Origin: JBBBNV01 sp037137075
Lineage (GTDB): Bacteria > Bacillota > Bacilli > Paenibacillales > NBRC-103111
Reading direction: 5' to 3'
Length of the DNA: 64,000 bases
Assembly: GCF_037137075.1 (NCBI RefSeq)
Contig: NZ_JBBBNV010000009.1
Span: 1-64,000, forward strand
Position numbers and translations under genes: made by a program. Position 1 is the stretch's first letter. Each line of letters begins with the position of its first letter. The notes beneath the pieces are model-generated. The model searched no databases and had not been told where the DNA came from. It worked only from the letters and a program-made list of their open reading frames with translations. Shown here one piece after another: positions 46,041 to 53,862 of the stretch.

Positions 46041-47468
46041 CTACAGCAATCGGATGTATGGGATCTGTTCAATATTCTCCACCATCATTGGGGGAGTAAT
46101 CCGGCCCAGCGGCGATTTGACGACCTGCACATACTGGTACACCTCATCCACCCACGTGCGAATTACGCCGCTGCAGCTTCGTTTAATCACGGAAGCGGCT
46201 TCCGGCTGCATCTCGGAGAAATTGCACAGGAAAACATAGGTATGGCCTTCTGCGAGCGCCCGCTTGTGCTCTTGCCTGAAAAGCTGAAGCGCAGCCTGAA
46301 TTCCCTGCTCGTTGGCAATGGAATACAAATCAAATTTAAGCATCATTTCCTTGCCTTCAAGGGCGGCGTTCTTCGTGCATTTATCAATTACCATGTTCAA
46401 TGAATCCAGCAGCTGCTCCCCTTGCAGACCGCTCAAATCACTAACCCAGTCTACCGATTCCGGTGTCTCCAACCGCTTGTAAAATTCAATTAACTGGAGA
46501 CGGCCATCCTCCAGCAGCTCGCGAATTGGAATATTATATTTGCCCATCATCGCCATAAATTGCTTCACATTGGTCAGGCTGGACAATTGAATGACGCAAT
46601 TGACATTACTCTCCATAGCCTTCGTAAAAATTGAATTCAACATATAACGGTAATTCGCTCTGCTGTTCGTATCAATGGCAAACACGGAGCCGCGCGGAAT
46701 TCCTCCGCCCAAAGCCCGATCCAGCATTTCAATGCCGGTGGACAGCCGGTCATGCTTGTCGTTCATCGCCATTTCTTCCACCATGGTCATGGTCGGCAGC
46801 ACATAAATCCCGTTATTCATAATTCTGTAAGCGTGTTCACCTTCCAGAAACTTGCTGTTGCGCATTTTCAGCACTTCAAGCTTCCGCAGTCGATATTCCG
46901 ATTGAAACGGCTTGAGCGACAAGCGAATCACTCCGTCAGCGACATAATGCTCCACCGGAGCCTCTCCTTCGGGACTGCTCTGGTTCTCGCTAATCAGCAG
47001 GGAAGTAATCTGAAATTTGCGCAGCAGATTGGTCAGGCTATAAAACGCTTTCCTAAATGAAGGCGCTTCTTCAGCGAACTGCTTATACAAGCTAACGCTG
47101 TCAATGACGATACGCCGGCATGACATCGTTTCCAAAATCCGAGACACCGTGCTTCCAGCGCTCATCATCTCATTCATAAAGACGCTGGGAGAAATACAGA
47201 TGACCTGGAGCTTATTTTGCCGCTCCAGTTCACGAATGTTCCAGCCAAACGATTCCATGCTCCGGTAAATCATGGCTGGAAGCTCCTCAAAGGTGATATA
47301 CAATCCGGACTCTCCGCAAGAAACGGCCCCATGCATTAAAAACTGCATGCCGAGCGTCGTTTTTCCTGTACCCGGAGCGCCTTCCAGCACCACTTGTGAA
47401 TGCGTAGGAATGCCGCCATTCAGTATATAGTCAAGCCCGGGGATTCCTGTTACTGTCGTCATATTCAT
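46041..47468 (-). CDS. KaiC-like RecA-superfamily ATPase, double domain
   Basis: 475 residues in two KaiC-type domains. Domain 1 has Walker A GAPGTGKTT (30-38), the catalytic Glu pair in TFEELPAM (61-62) and Walker B RRIVIDSV. Domain 2 (from about 240: RLSTGIEMLDRALGGGIPRGS) has lost Walker A, with AIDTNSRANY in its place, so only the first should bind and hydrolyse ATP. ATG at 47468 follows GGAGG by 7 nt. No KaiA/KaiB genes are near; such Firmicute KaiC-likes are not clock proteins, and the role is unknown. Confidence 0.85.
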   Translation of the reverse strand: MNMTTVTGIPGLDYILNGGIPTHSQVVLEGAPGTGKTTLGMQFLMHGAVSCGESGLYITFEELPAMIYRSMESFGWNIRELERQNKLQVICISPSVFMNEMMSAGSTVSRILETMSCRRIVIDSVSLYKQFAEEAPSFRKAFYSLTNLLRKFQITSLLISENQSSPEGEAPVEHYVADGVIRLSLKPFQSEYRLRKLEVLKMRNSKFLEGEHAYRIMNNGIYVLPTMTMVEEMAMNDKHDRLSTGIEMLDRALGGGIPRGSVFAIDTNSRANYRYMLNSIFTKAMESNVNCVIQLSSLTNVKQFMAMMGKYNIPIRELLEDGRLQLIEFYKRLETPESVDWVSDLSGLQGEQLLDSLNMVIDKCTKNAALEGKEMMLKFDLYSIANEQGIQAALQLFRQEHKRALAEGHTYVFLCNFSEMQPEAASVIKRSCSGVIRTWVDEVYQYVQVVKSPLGRITPPMMVENIEQIPYIRLL

Positions 47469-47624
47469 GGGCTAACCTCCGCTTCAGGATCGTTGTTCGC
47501 TCAATTGGTCCAGTCACCAATGGCTGCCAATGAGGGTCTGCCGTCCGCGATATATTGCCATTGTACCGGGGCGGATGCCAGACTGAACATGGCTCGGTCT
47601 TCTTAGTTAACCGGAGGACATCAG

Positions 47625-47650
47625 CATAGGAGTAGGAAGTATTTCCTATG
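47625..47650. promoter_or_regulatory. Inverted repeat upstream of KaiC-like gene
   Basis: CATAGGA and TCCTATG flank an inner AGGAA/TTCCT dyad (47625-47650), about 155 bp before the KaiC-like start. A candidate operator, perhaps for the neighbouring LuxR-type regulator. Confidence 0.35.
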
Positions 47651-47740
47651 CATATCCCATATTCACGGAAATGAAAACCATTCATTTACTGAAATAGAAT
47701 GTAATTTCTTTTTCAATTTGTTTTTCATAAGCCTTCCGGT

Positions 47741-49915
47741 CTACGATTCCGAAGCGTGCGTATAACGCCACTCATACAAAAGGGCTACCGCCTGATTCCG
47801 GTCGGTCAGCTCCAGCTTGTGAAACATGTTGCTGATATGATTTTTGACGGTATGCTCACTAATGAACAGTGCCTTGGCAATTTCCTTATTGCTGTGCCCC
47901 TGCCCGATAAGCTCCAGAACCTCCATCTCTCTGGCCGTCAGCAGCGGGAGCAGCTTAATCCGGTCATCCTGGGACACGGTCGGCTTCACGGCGGAAGGTC
48001 CCGGCAGCACAAACTGCTGTTCCACCACCTTGCTGCTATGCAGGAAATGCTGGAACGCGTGCTGCAAGGAAAGCGGCACAAGCGAAGGATCAATGCCTGC
48101 GATACAAGCGTCCTTCTGCTCCAGATGCAGCCGCACAAGATGAAGCGCCTGCGCAGCCGTAATCGCGGAGGAGCTGGCCACTTTGACCGTTCCGATAGCT
48201 TCGCCCCGCTTCAGCCGTTCAGCTTCACGCAGAATCGTTACTGTCTCCGCTCCGATTCCCTGCTCTGCCACGAACTCTGCCGAGTACGGCTGAAGCAGGC
48301 AAGCATTGCGCATGGACCATTTCACTTCGTCCGTCAAATCCAGCGAGTCGGCGAAGGAAGTGGCCAGCTCACCGAGCTGCAGGGTGTACGAGTAAGCCTC
48401 CTGATCCCAGCGGGCTACGGCCCTGTTAAGCGCCATAATGGTCTGATCCCGCCGCTCCGACTGCTCGTCCGCCTTCTGAAGCGCCATGGAGGCAACAATA
48501 GTGAAGCCGTAAAAAAACGGCTTGATGCTCTCATAGTGCTGCTCGGTTGTCAGCTTCACGCTAAGCACACCCTTTAGCTGCTTGTAAGGCTGCAAGGGCG
48601 CCTCCAGAACCAGGCCAAGCACCGCGGAATCCCGGATGACCGGCTGTTTGAATTCCGGGCCGGAAGCCCCCGGCTGGAAGTAACAAGCCGTGAGCTCTTG
48701 GCTGTAGCCCCGGCTCAATTCGGCCGGAAGGCCACGAGAGAATAGCGAGAACTGGTCGGAGCCAGGATTGTTCTTGTAAAGAACGGCCGCGAAGCCCCCT
48801 TCTGCAATCGATAAGCTCATATCCACCAGCACATACAGAATGTTCCGGGTGCCGATATCGTCCATCATTAAGTAGCGGCTAATATCCAGCAAGGTGGACA
48901 GCCGGATCAAGGAATGGTGAGCCTTGCTCTCCAGCTCTGTCCGATCCTCAACCAGGCCAAGATATCTTCCGTACATCTGCGCAAGCCACGGCAGAAGCTC
49001 CGAAAACGGCGGCTCCGCGGTCTCGCTTCCGCCCCCGAAAAACAAGATTTGGGACTCCCCCTTGGATCGGACCGGGTAGCAGAACAGCCGCTGCAGCGAT
49101 TCAGCCAGCACACTCAGAACGCCAAGGGACAAGTAGTCGGAGGCGTCCTCCAAGTATTCGCCCTTCCCTGTTGCAGCCACCCGCCCCAGCAGCCCTTCTC
49201 CGATATAAAACTCCCGCTGCAATAAAGCGGCAGCGCTTCCGGAGCCGGCAACCTGAACCACCTGGTAGCGGTCCCCGTCAATCTTTTTGGCGATGCCTAC
49301 GAATTGGAAGCCCTGCAGCATCTCCAGGCTTTGCTTCAATAATACATCCGTATCGTATTGGGTCATCCGGGCGAGCTGCCGCATGGGGCCCAGAAGCTGC
49401 TCCGTGACCTTTTTCTGTTTATTTGAAGCCCACAAATCCCCGATAAACTCCACAAGCTGATCGATCTGCTCCTGGGCGCTGCGGATGCGTCCTTCATCCC
49501 ATACATCCCCGTGCAGCAGCATTTCCGTGTTCGATATCGCACCTGTACGATAAGGTGCCAAAAAACCCGACCATACAAATAAAGGCTGCTTGTTGTCCAC
49601 CCAGACAGGGGCAAAAAGCAGGGATTGGCGTGCATCCGCCGTCGTTTTGCATTGAAGCTCTATCGTTGCCCGGCTGCGTCCGTAATCATTCAGCAGCGCT
49701 TTGGCCATCGCCTGGGGCATTCCGTCCGGGCCCATCCCCTCGAACGGCTCCGTCCCGGACGGAGCTGGCCCGTTATTATCAACCGGAGTTAAACAAAGAT
49801 TAGTATAGGAACTGGCAATCACACCACCATCAGGTCCGGTTACAAACAGTGGAAGTCCGCATGATGCCGAAAACGCATGCAATAATCCAGTCAACTTCGG
49901 CAGTAGCTGTCTCAT
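47741..49915 (-). CDS. Large GAF-type LuxR-family regulator
   Basis: 724 residues. An N-terminal PocR-like ligand domain (about 1-135: HAFSASCGLPLFVTGPDGG), two GAF-like sensor regions (about 180-310 and 340-480), a helical central region, and a C-terminal LuxR/GerE HTH (LLTAREMEVLELIGQGHSN, EIAKALFISEHTVKNHISNM). It has no receiver domain and so is likely to sense a small molecule or redox state directly. It sits between the KaiC-like operon (minus) and a divergent HD gene; likely regulates one or both. The long N-terminus makes subfunction uncertain. Confidence 0.88.
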   Translation of the reverse strand: MRQLLPKLTGLLHAFSASCGLPLFVTGPDGGVIASSYTNLCLTPVDNNGPAPSGTEPFEGMGPDGMPQAMAKALLNDYGRSRATIELQCKTTADARQSLLFAPVWVDNKQPLFVWSGFLAPYRTGAISNTEMLLHGDVWDEGRIRSAQEQIDQLVEFIGDLWASNKQKKVTEQLLGPMRQLARMTQYDTDVLLKQSLEMLQGFQFVGIAKKIDGDRYQVVQVAGSGSAAALLQREFYIGEGLLGRVAATGKGEYLEDASDYLSLGVLSVLAESLQRLFCYPVRSKGESQILFFGGGSETAEPPFSELLPWLAQMYGRYLGLVEDRTELESKAHHSLIRLSTLLDISRYLMMDDIGTRNILYVLVDMSLSIAEGGFAAVLYKNNPGSDQFSLFSRGLPAELSRGYSQELTACYFQPGASGPEFKQPVIRDSAVLGLVLEAPLQPYKQLKGVLSVKLTTEQHYESIKPFFYGFTIVASMALQKADEQSERRDQTIMALNRAVARWDQEAYSYTLQLGELATSFADSLDLTDEVKWSMRNACLLQPYSAEFVAEQGIGAETVTILREAERLKRGEAIGTVKVASSSAITAAQALHLVRLHLEQKDACIAGIDPSLVPLSLQHAFQHFLHSSKVVEQQFVLPGPSAVKPTVSQDDRIKLLPLLTAREMEVLELIGQGHSNKEIAKALFISEHTVKNHISNMFHKLELTDRNQAVALLYEWRYTHASES

Positions 49916-50016
49916 CCACTCACCCCGCCGTTAAAATCAGTATATATCAATTGATAAATTCTCCAGCATGCGACAAAACTCCTTCTGGTGGGGGACGTTT
50001 TTTTTAAGAAAGTTGT

Positions 50017-50034
50017 CCTATTCGGTCGAATAGG
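50017..50034. promoter_or_regulatory. 18-bp palindrome between divergent LuxR and HD genes
   Basis: CCTATTCG-GT-CGAATAGG, perfect 8+2+8 dyad, about 100 bp from each start. Similar in form to LuxR-type boxes, so a candidate autoregulatory operator for the LuxR gene. Confidence 0.45.
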
Positions 50035-50131
50035 AGCAGTTTTCGTGAAGATAAGAAGCATTGGTCATAGAATTGAACCATTCACTAGGGCATAATAAGG
50101 AAAATGAGGTTTGGAAGGAAGTAGATTCTTA

Positions 50132-50770
50132 ATGAAATTATCCATGTGGACCTACGGGGAACTGGAAACAATGCGCAGACGTATCGGACATCCAGACATG
50201 GAATTTTTGCTCAAGCGCCAGGAACGAACGAATAAAGCCCGGTACGATCACTCCTTACGGGTGGCCTATTACTGTAATATCATTGCCCAGGAGCTAGACT
50301 GGAATGAGCCGGAACGGCTGCGGCTGATGCGCGCAGCGCTGCTTCACGAAATCGACCCGTCGGCGGATTGGAAAAAAACGACCCGTGCCTCAGCCGCGCT
50401 TCAGGCCCGGATCGGCGATCAGTGCCCGGAAGCTGCTGCCGGCATTCTGCGGGAGTGGAAGCTGGAAGAGCTTGTCCATATCGATGCCGTGCAGCAGTAC
50501 CAGGAAAATCTGGATGGCACCGGTTTGCCGAACAGTCTGTGCTGGAATGAGATCTGTCAAGCGGCGCGCATCCTCCGGGTTGCCGACAGCTTCGACCGGA
50601 TGACCCGCTGCCGGCCTGAGTACGGACAATCGCCGCTGTCTGAACGTGAAGCGCTGGAGGAGCTGTTCCGGTGGTCAGATATGATGTATGACGCCGAGAC
50701 GGTAGAGCTGTTCCAGGCTGTGATTCAGCGTAAGCTTGGAGAAGCCGCCCCATCCAGAGAACATAAGTAA
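50132..50770 (+). CDS. Degenerate HD-GYP-type protein
   Basis: 212 residues. The fold resembles HD-GYP domains (RYDHSLRVAYYCNIIAQEL), but the HD pair is HE (ALLHEIDP), the histidine pair is lost (VQQYQENLDGTGLPN) and GYP is GLP. It is therefore unlikely to be a phosphodiesterase; it may be a cyclic-nucleotide sensor or an inactive partner. ATG at 50132 follows AAGGAAG by about 10 nt; a TTG at 50111 is possible but less well placed. Divergent from the LuxR-type gene. Confidence 0.75.
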   Translation: MKLSMWTYGELETMRRRIGHPDMEFLLKRQERTNKARYDHSLRVAYYCNIIAQELDWNEPERLRLMRAALLHEIDPSADWKKTTRASAALQARIGDQCPEAAAGILREWKLEELVHIDAVQQYQENLDGTGLPNSLCWNEICQAARILRVADSFDRMTRCRPEYGQSPLSEREALEELFRWSDMMYDAETVELFQAVIQRKLGEAAPSREHK

Positions 50771-50928
50771 AGAAGCGCAGCCTGCTCTCAAGCCAAAGAA
50801 TGCGCCGAAGCTGGAGCGCAAATACATCCATCATTCACCTAGCCAGGTAGCGATCTTGTGCCAGCCGCACCGCCGCTCTGCCACATTAACCTGCGGGGCT
50901 CCAGTGCATACGGCGTTTGCTGCATTTT

Positions 50929-50988
50929 CCGCACCGCGCGCAGCTCCCAGCGCGCGGTGTTTCGCTGCATGACGGCGGTCGGTCGACC
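50929..50988 (+). repeat. Dispersed GC-rich repeat, copy A
   Basis: About 60 bp containing GCGCGCAGCTCCCAGCGCGC and GCTGCATGACGGCGGTCGG. Found in similar form at 53531, 53724 (inverted) and 56277. The left part is a strong palindrome. It lies between convergent genes; the rest of 50771-51039 shows no gene I can support. Confidence 0.75.
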
Positions 50989-51039
50989 ACATGCCCAGAT
51001 TACTCATCAACCCCATTTCTAAAGGATTTTTAAATAAGA

Positions 51040-51071
51040 CAACAAAAAACCCCCGACAGGTAACTGTCAGG
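51040..51071 (-). terminator. Terminator of acyltransferase gene
   Basis: Stem 51052-51059 with 51064-51071 (CCCGACAG/CTGTCAGG), on the minus strand followed by GGGTTTTTTGTTG. It overlaps the gene's own stop codon. Confidence 0.75.
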
Positions 51072-52176
51072 AGCCGTGAGATGCGGCCTGTCCGGCCGAT
51101 TCAGGTTGAAGCCTGCGCCGCCATGCGGTCCGCAGCCGTTTCGTCACGAGCTGGTACACAAGCACGAGAAGCCAGGGAATAACAAGACTTGTGACAAGAG
51201 CCCCCGCCGCAAGGAGATGGTACTGCTCCATCCCGAAGCGATCTGCCGTCATATTCACGCGCCATATCGTCAGTACCATCGGATGCAGCAAGTAAATACC
51301 GAACGAGACTGCGCCAAGCGAGAGCAGAATCCGCGACAGCGCGGGCCTGCGGCTGAGCAGCCTGCGCGCCAAGCCAATCATAACTACAGAAGCGGCAACC
51401 GGATATGCGTTAAACAGAAGCTCATATAAGATTTGTCCCAAGCCGATGCCAGATTGATCGAGGATAAAGAAACCCGCCAACGCTGCGCCCATACATAGGC
51501 TTGCAGGCACCGCCCAGAGCAGCAGCCGCGGCAAATGGCGGACAAACGCCTCATAGTTCAAGCCGATATAACCGCCCAGCAAGAAAACTCCCAAATACGA
51601 TGTCGCCAGCGATGGCGAATTCGGAATCGGCTCCACCCAGTGCCCATAGCTGAAGAAAAGCGCCTGCACGGCAAACCCCAACCAAATCAGGTGCGGCCTC
51701 AGCCGCGGCCAGCGTTCCATCACCGTCATAACAATCGGGAACAGCACATACATTTGCAAAATAATGATAACGTAGTACAAATGGTAATTCGCGTCGGCCC
51801 ACGGCAGCAGATCCGCATATTCCCGCCAGTCGATCCGGAGCTCGCTGCCCGCCAGGCGCTGATGGAACAAGTAGTAGAGCATAGACCAAATTAAATACGG
51901 AACAACGATATATTGCAGACGTTTCCGGTAAAATCCGGCGGCGCGCCGCCAGCTCCACCCGCCCTGATACGCATAAAATAAAACCATGCCGCTCAGCAGC
52001 AAAAATACCGGCACCGCAAAATTGCTGACCTTGTTGACACTTAAATAGATGAGCTGTGCTGGCGTGCCTTGCGGCATATCCACAATGCCTTCGGAAGTGC
52101 CGTGAATGAACAGCACCGCCAAAATAGCGAAAGCCCGGACAATATCCAGCTCTATCAGCTTCGGTTTTGATTTCAC
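51067..52176 (-). CDS. Membrane acyltransferase (OafA/YrhL family)
   Basis: 369-residue integral membrane O-acyltransferase of family 3. Starts IELDIVRAFAILAVLFIHGT (the conserved His near residue 25), has about ten hydrophobic helices and ends in a basic cytoplasmic tail. It would transfer an acetyl or other acyl group to an extracellular polysaccharide or wall polymer. GTG start at 52176; the best Shine-Dalgarno is a weak AGG 7 nt upstream. Divergent from the VanY gene, with a TATAAT-like -10 at 52345-52350 for that one. Confidence 0.88.
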   Translation of the reverse strand: MKSKPKLIELDIVRAFAILAVLFIHGTSEGIVDMPQGTPAQLIYLSVNKVSNFAVPVFLLLSGMVLFYAYQGGWSWRRAAGFYRKRLQYIVVPYLIWSMLYYLFHQRLAGSELRIDWREYADLLPWADANYHLYYVIIILQMYVLFPIVMTVMERWPRLRPHLIWLGFAVQALFFSYGHWVEPIPNSPSLATSYLGVFLLGGYIGLNYEAFVRHLPRLLLWAVPASLCMGAALAGFFILDQSGIGLGQILYELLFNAYPVAASVVMIGLARRLLSRRPALSRILLSLGAVSFGIYLLHPMVLTIWRVNMTADRFGMEQYHLLAAGALVTSLVIPWLLVLVYQLVTKRLRTAWRRRLQPESAGQAASHGS

Positions 52177-52383
52177 TGCTTAACCTGACCCCCTGCTCAA
52201 ATGTAAAGCGCATGTAAAGAAAAGTGCCCTACCAAGTATAGCACTTCTTGCGGGAGCTTGCTGAATTTTTTGTCGAATTTTGCTGGTAAATAGATGGTAT
52301 TTCAAGCGACTCTTCAAAATTTAACCTCCACGGATCGGCCATGATATAATACTCCCATACATGTACATCCAGGAGGTGCGACA

Positions 52384-53454
52384 TTGCTCTCGCCGCGTTC
52401 TTATTTATGGTATTTTTTCCGCCCGTCCCCGACGATGGCGGCTGCCCTAATAGCACTGCTGCTGCTGGGCGGCTGCCAGTCAGGCGATTCGCCGCAAGAC
52501 ACGAACCGCGTTCCCGCCGAAGGCAAAGCAAGCGACAGCATCACCTCCCTTGCTTTTGCCTCAGCAAGCCTTAGCATGGGGCCGGGAGCCAGACAAGCCT
52601 TAACCGTATATGGAACCAAAAAAGACGGCACCCGTCTCGATCTGTCGAAGCTGCCCGGGCTTCAGTTTGCCGTGGAGCCGCCCGGCACAGCCTCCGTCGC
52701 CTCCGGAACAGCGGAGGTGCTGGCAGCCGAAACCGCCAAGACCGGTGCCAGAGCCACCATAACCGTCACCTATCAAGGACAGACTGCAGAGCTGCCGCTG
52801 CGGATTAAGCCCTCCCTGCAGGACACGGTTACTGTGAACAGCAAAGGGGAGGCCGTAATCACCAATACGTCCGACATCGCTCTCGTTGTCAACAAACAGC
52901 GCCAGCTTCCTGAGAATTACGCCCCGTCCGATCTGGTGGAGCCGAGCATTCCTTTTTCCTTCAAGGAGAAAAACGAGAAGAAGCTGATGCGCAAGGAAGC
53001 CGCCCAGGCGGTGGAAAAGCTGTTCGCCCAGGCCAAAAAGGAGAATCTGTCCTTGACCGGCGTATCCGCCTACCGTTCCTATGCGACCCAAAAATCATTG
53101 TTTCAATACTATGTCAAAACACAAGGCGAACAAAACGCCCGCAAATACAGCGCCATTCCCGGCACCAGCGAGCATCAGACGGGACTCGCTATTGACGTAT
53201 CCTCTCCCGACGTGAGGTATGCGCTGGACGAATCGTTTGCAGGCACAAAGGAAAGCAAGTGGCTCGTCCTGCACGCGGCCGAATTCGGCTTCATTATCCG
53301 TTACCCGCAAGGCAAGGAGCAGCTGACAGGCTACGCTTATGAGCCTTGGCACATCCGTTATGTCGGAGCGGACATTGCCGCGGAAGTGCAGCAACGGGAG
53401 ATTACGCTGGAGCAGTACTTTGAGGATGCCGTGGCGGCCGGCTCCGCCCAATAA
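52384..53454 (+). CDS. VanY-type D-alanyl-D-alanine carboxypeptidase lipoprotein
   Basis: 356 residues. Signal with lipobox LGGC (Cys31), a Big2-like Ig domain (about 50-145), then an M15B peptidase domain: SAYRSYATQKSLFQYY, SEHQTGLAIDV (His264, Asp271) and EPWHIRYV (Glu320, His323), the full zinc site. It trims D-Ala from peptidoglycan precursors or stem peptides outside the membrane. TTG start at 52384 has AGGAGG 7 nt upstream. Nothing nearby suggests vancomycin resistance; housekeeping remodelling is likelier. Confidence 0.9.
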   Translation: MLSPRSYLWYFFRPSPTMAAALIALLLLGGCQSGDSPQDTNRVPAEGKASDSITSLAFASASLSMGPGARQALTVYGTKKDGTRLDLSKLPGLQFAVEPPGTASVASGTAEVLAAETAKTGARATITVTYQGQTAELPLRIKPSLQDTVTVNSKGEAVITNTSDIALVVNKQRQLPENYAPSDLVEPSIPFSFKEKNEKKLMRKEAAQAVEKLFAQAKKENLSLTGVSAYRSYATQKSLFQYYVKTQGEQNARKYSAIPGTSEHQTGLAIDVSSPDVRYALDESFAGTKESKWLVLHAAEFGFIIRYPQGKEQLTGYAYEPWHIRYVGADIAAEVQQREITLEQYFEDAVAAGSAQ

Positions 53455-53484
53455 GACGCGCCATCGTTTCAGAAGAAACCAAAC

Positions 53485-53522
53485 GACCGTTCCCCGGTGC
53501 AATACCGAGAAACGGTCTCTTT
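53485..53522 (+). terminator. Terminator after carboxypeptidase gene
   Basis: GACCGTT (53485-53491) pairs with AACGGTC (53511-53517), with inner CCGGT/ACCG; followed by TCTTTA. Confidence 0.65.
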
Positions 53523-53530
53523 ATGTCCAA

Positions 53531-53582
53531 CGTGCGCGAATCCCAAGCGCGCGTTGCGACACTGCGTGGCGGTCGGTCGAAC
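53531..53582 (+). repeat. Dispersed GC-rich repeat, divergent copy
   Basis: GTGCGCGAATCCCAAGCGCG then GCGTGGCGGTCGGTCGAACC. It aligns with copies A and B with several mismatches. It faces copy B as an inverted pair with about 140 bp between. Confidence 0.55.
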
Positions 53583-53723
53583 CATTCTGGTCTGCTTGAC
53601 GGGGGGGAGAACCACACCGGCGGCTTTCGCTTCGTTTGGCCCGGCTCGCGGAGTGGTGTTGTGATGCCGCATGACCGCGACCAGTCGCAATGCACGGCCT
53701 TTCGTGAAGATAACAGCATGTAG

Positions 53724-53780
53724 TTGACCGACCGCCGTCATGCAGCGTAACACCGCGCGCTGGAGCTGCGCGCGTGCGGA
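53724..53780 (-). repeat. Dispersed GC-rich repeat, copy B (inverted)
   Basis: Reverse complement of copy A with few differences: GCGCGCAGCTCCAGCGCGCG and GCTGCATGACGGCGGTCGG on the minus strand. Together with 53531-53582 it frames a ~250 bp unit resembling a small non-autonomous element. No gene is supported in 53523-53862. Confidence 0.75.
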
Positions 53781-53862
53781 ATTGCTGCTCCCTGTCCGGA
53801 TCGGCATAGCCTAACGTTACTGCCTTGTGATGCGCAGTAGTTGTTCCTGCTTGAGCTGCCGC

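Noticed and set aside
46041..47468. Circadian clock KaiC
   Set aside because: No kaiA/kaiB, second Walker A lost, and a Firmicute context.
50736..51016. Short ORFs over repeat copy A
   Set aside because: They translate the dispersed repeat and lack ribosome-binding sites.
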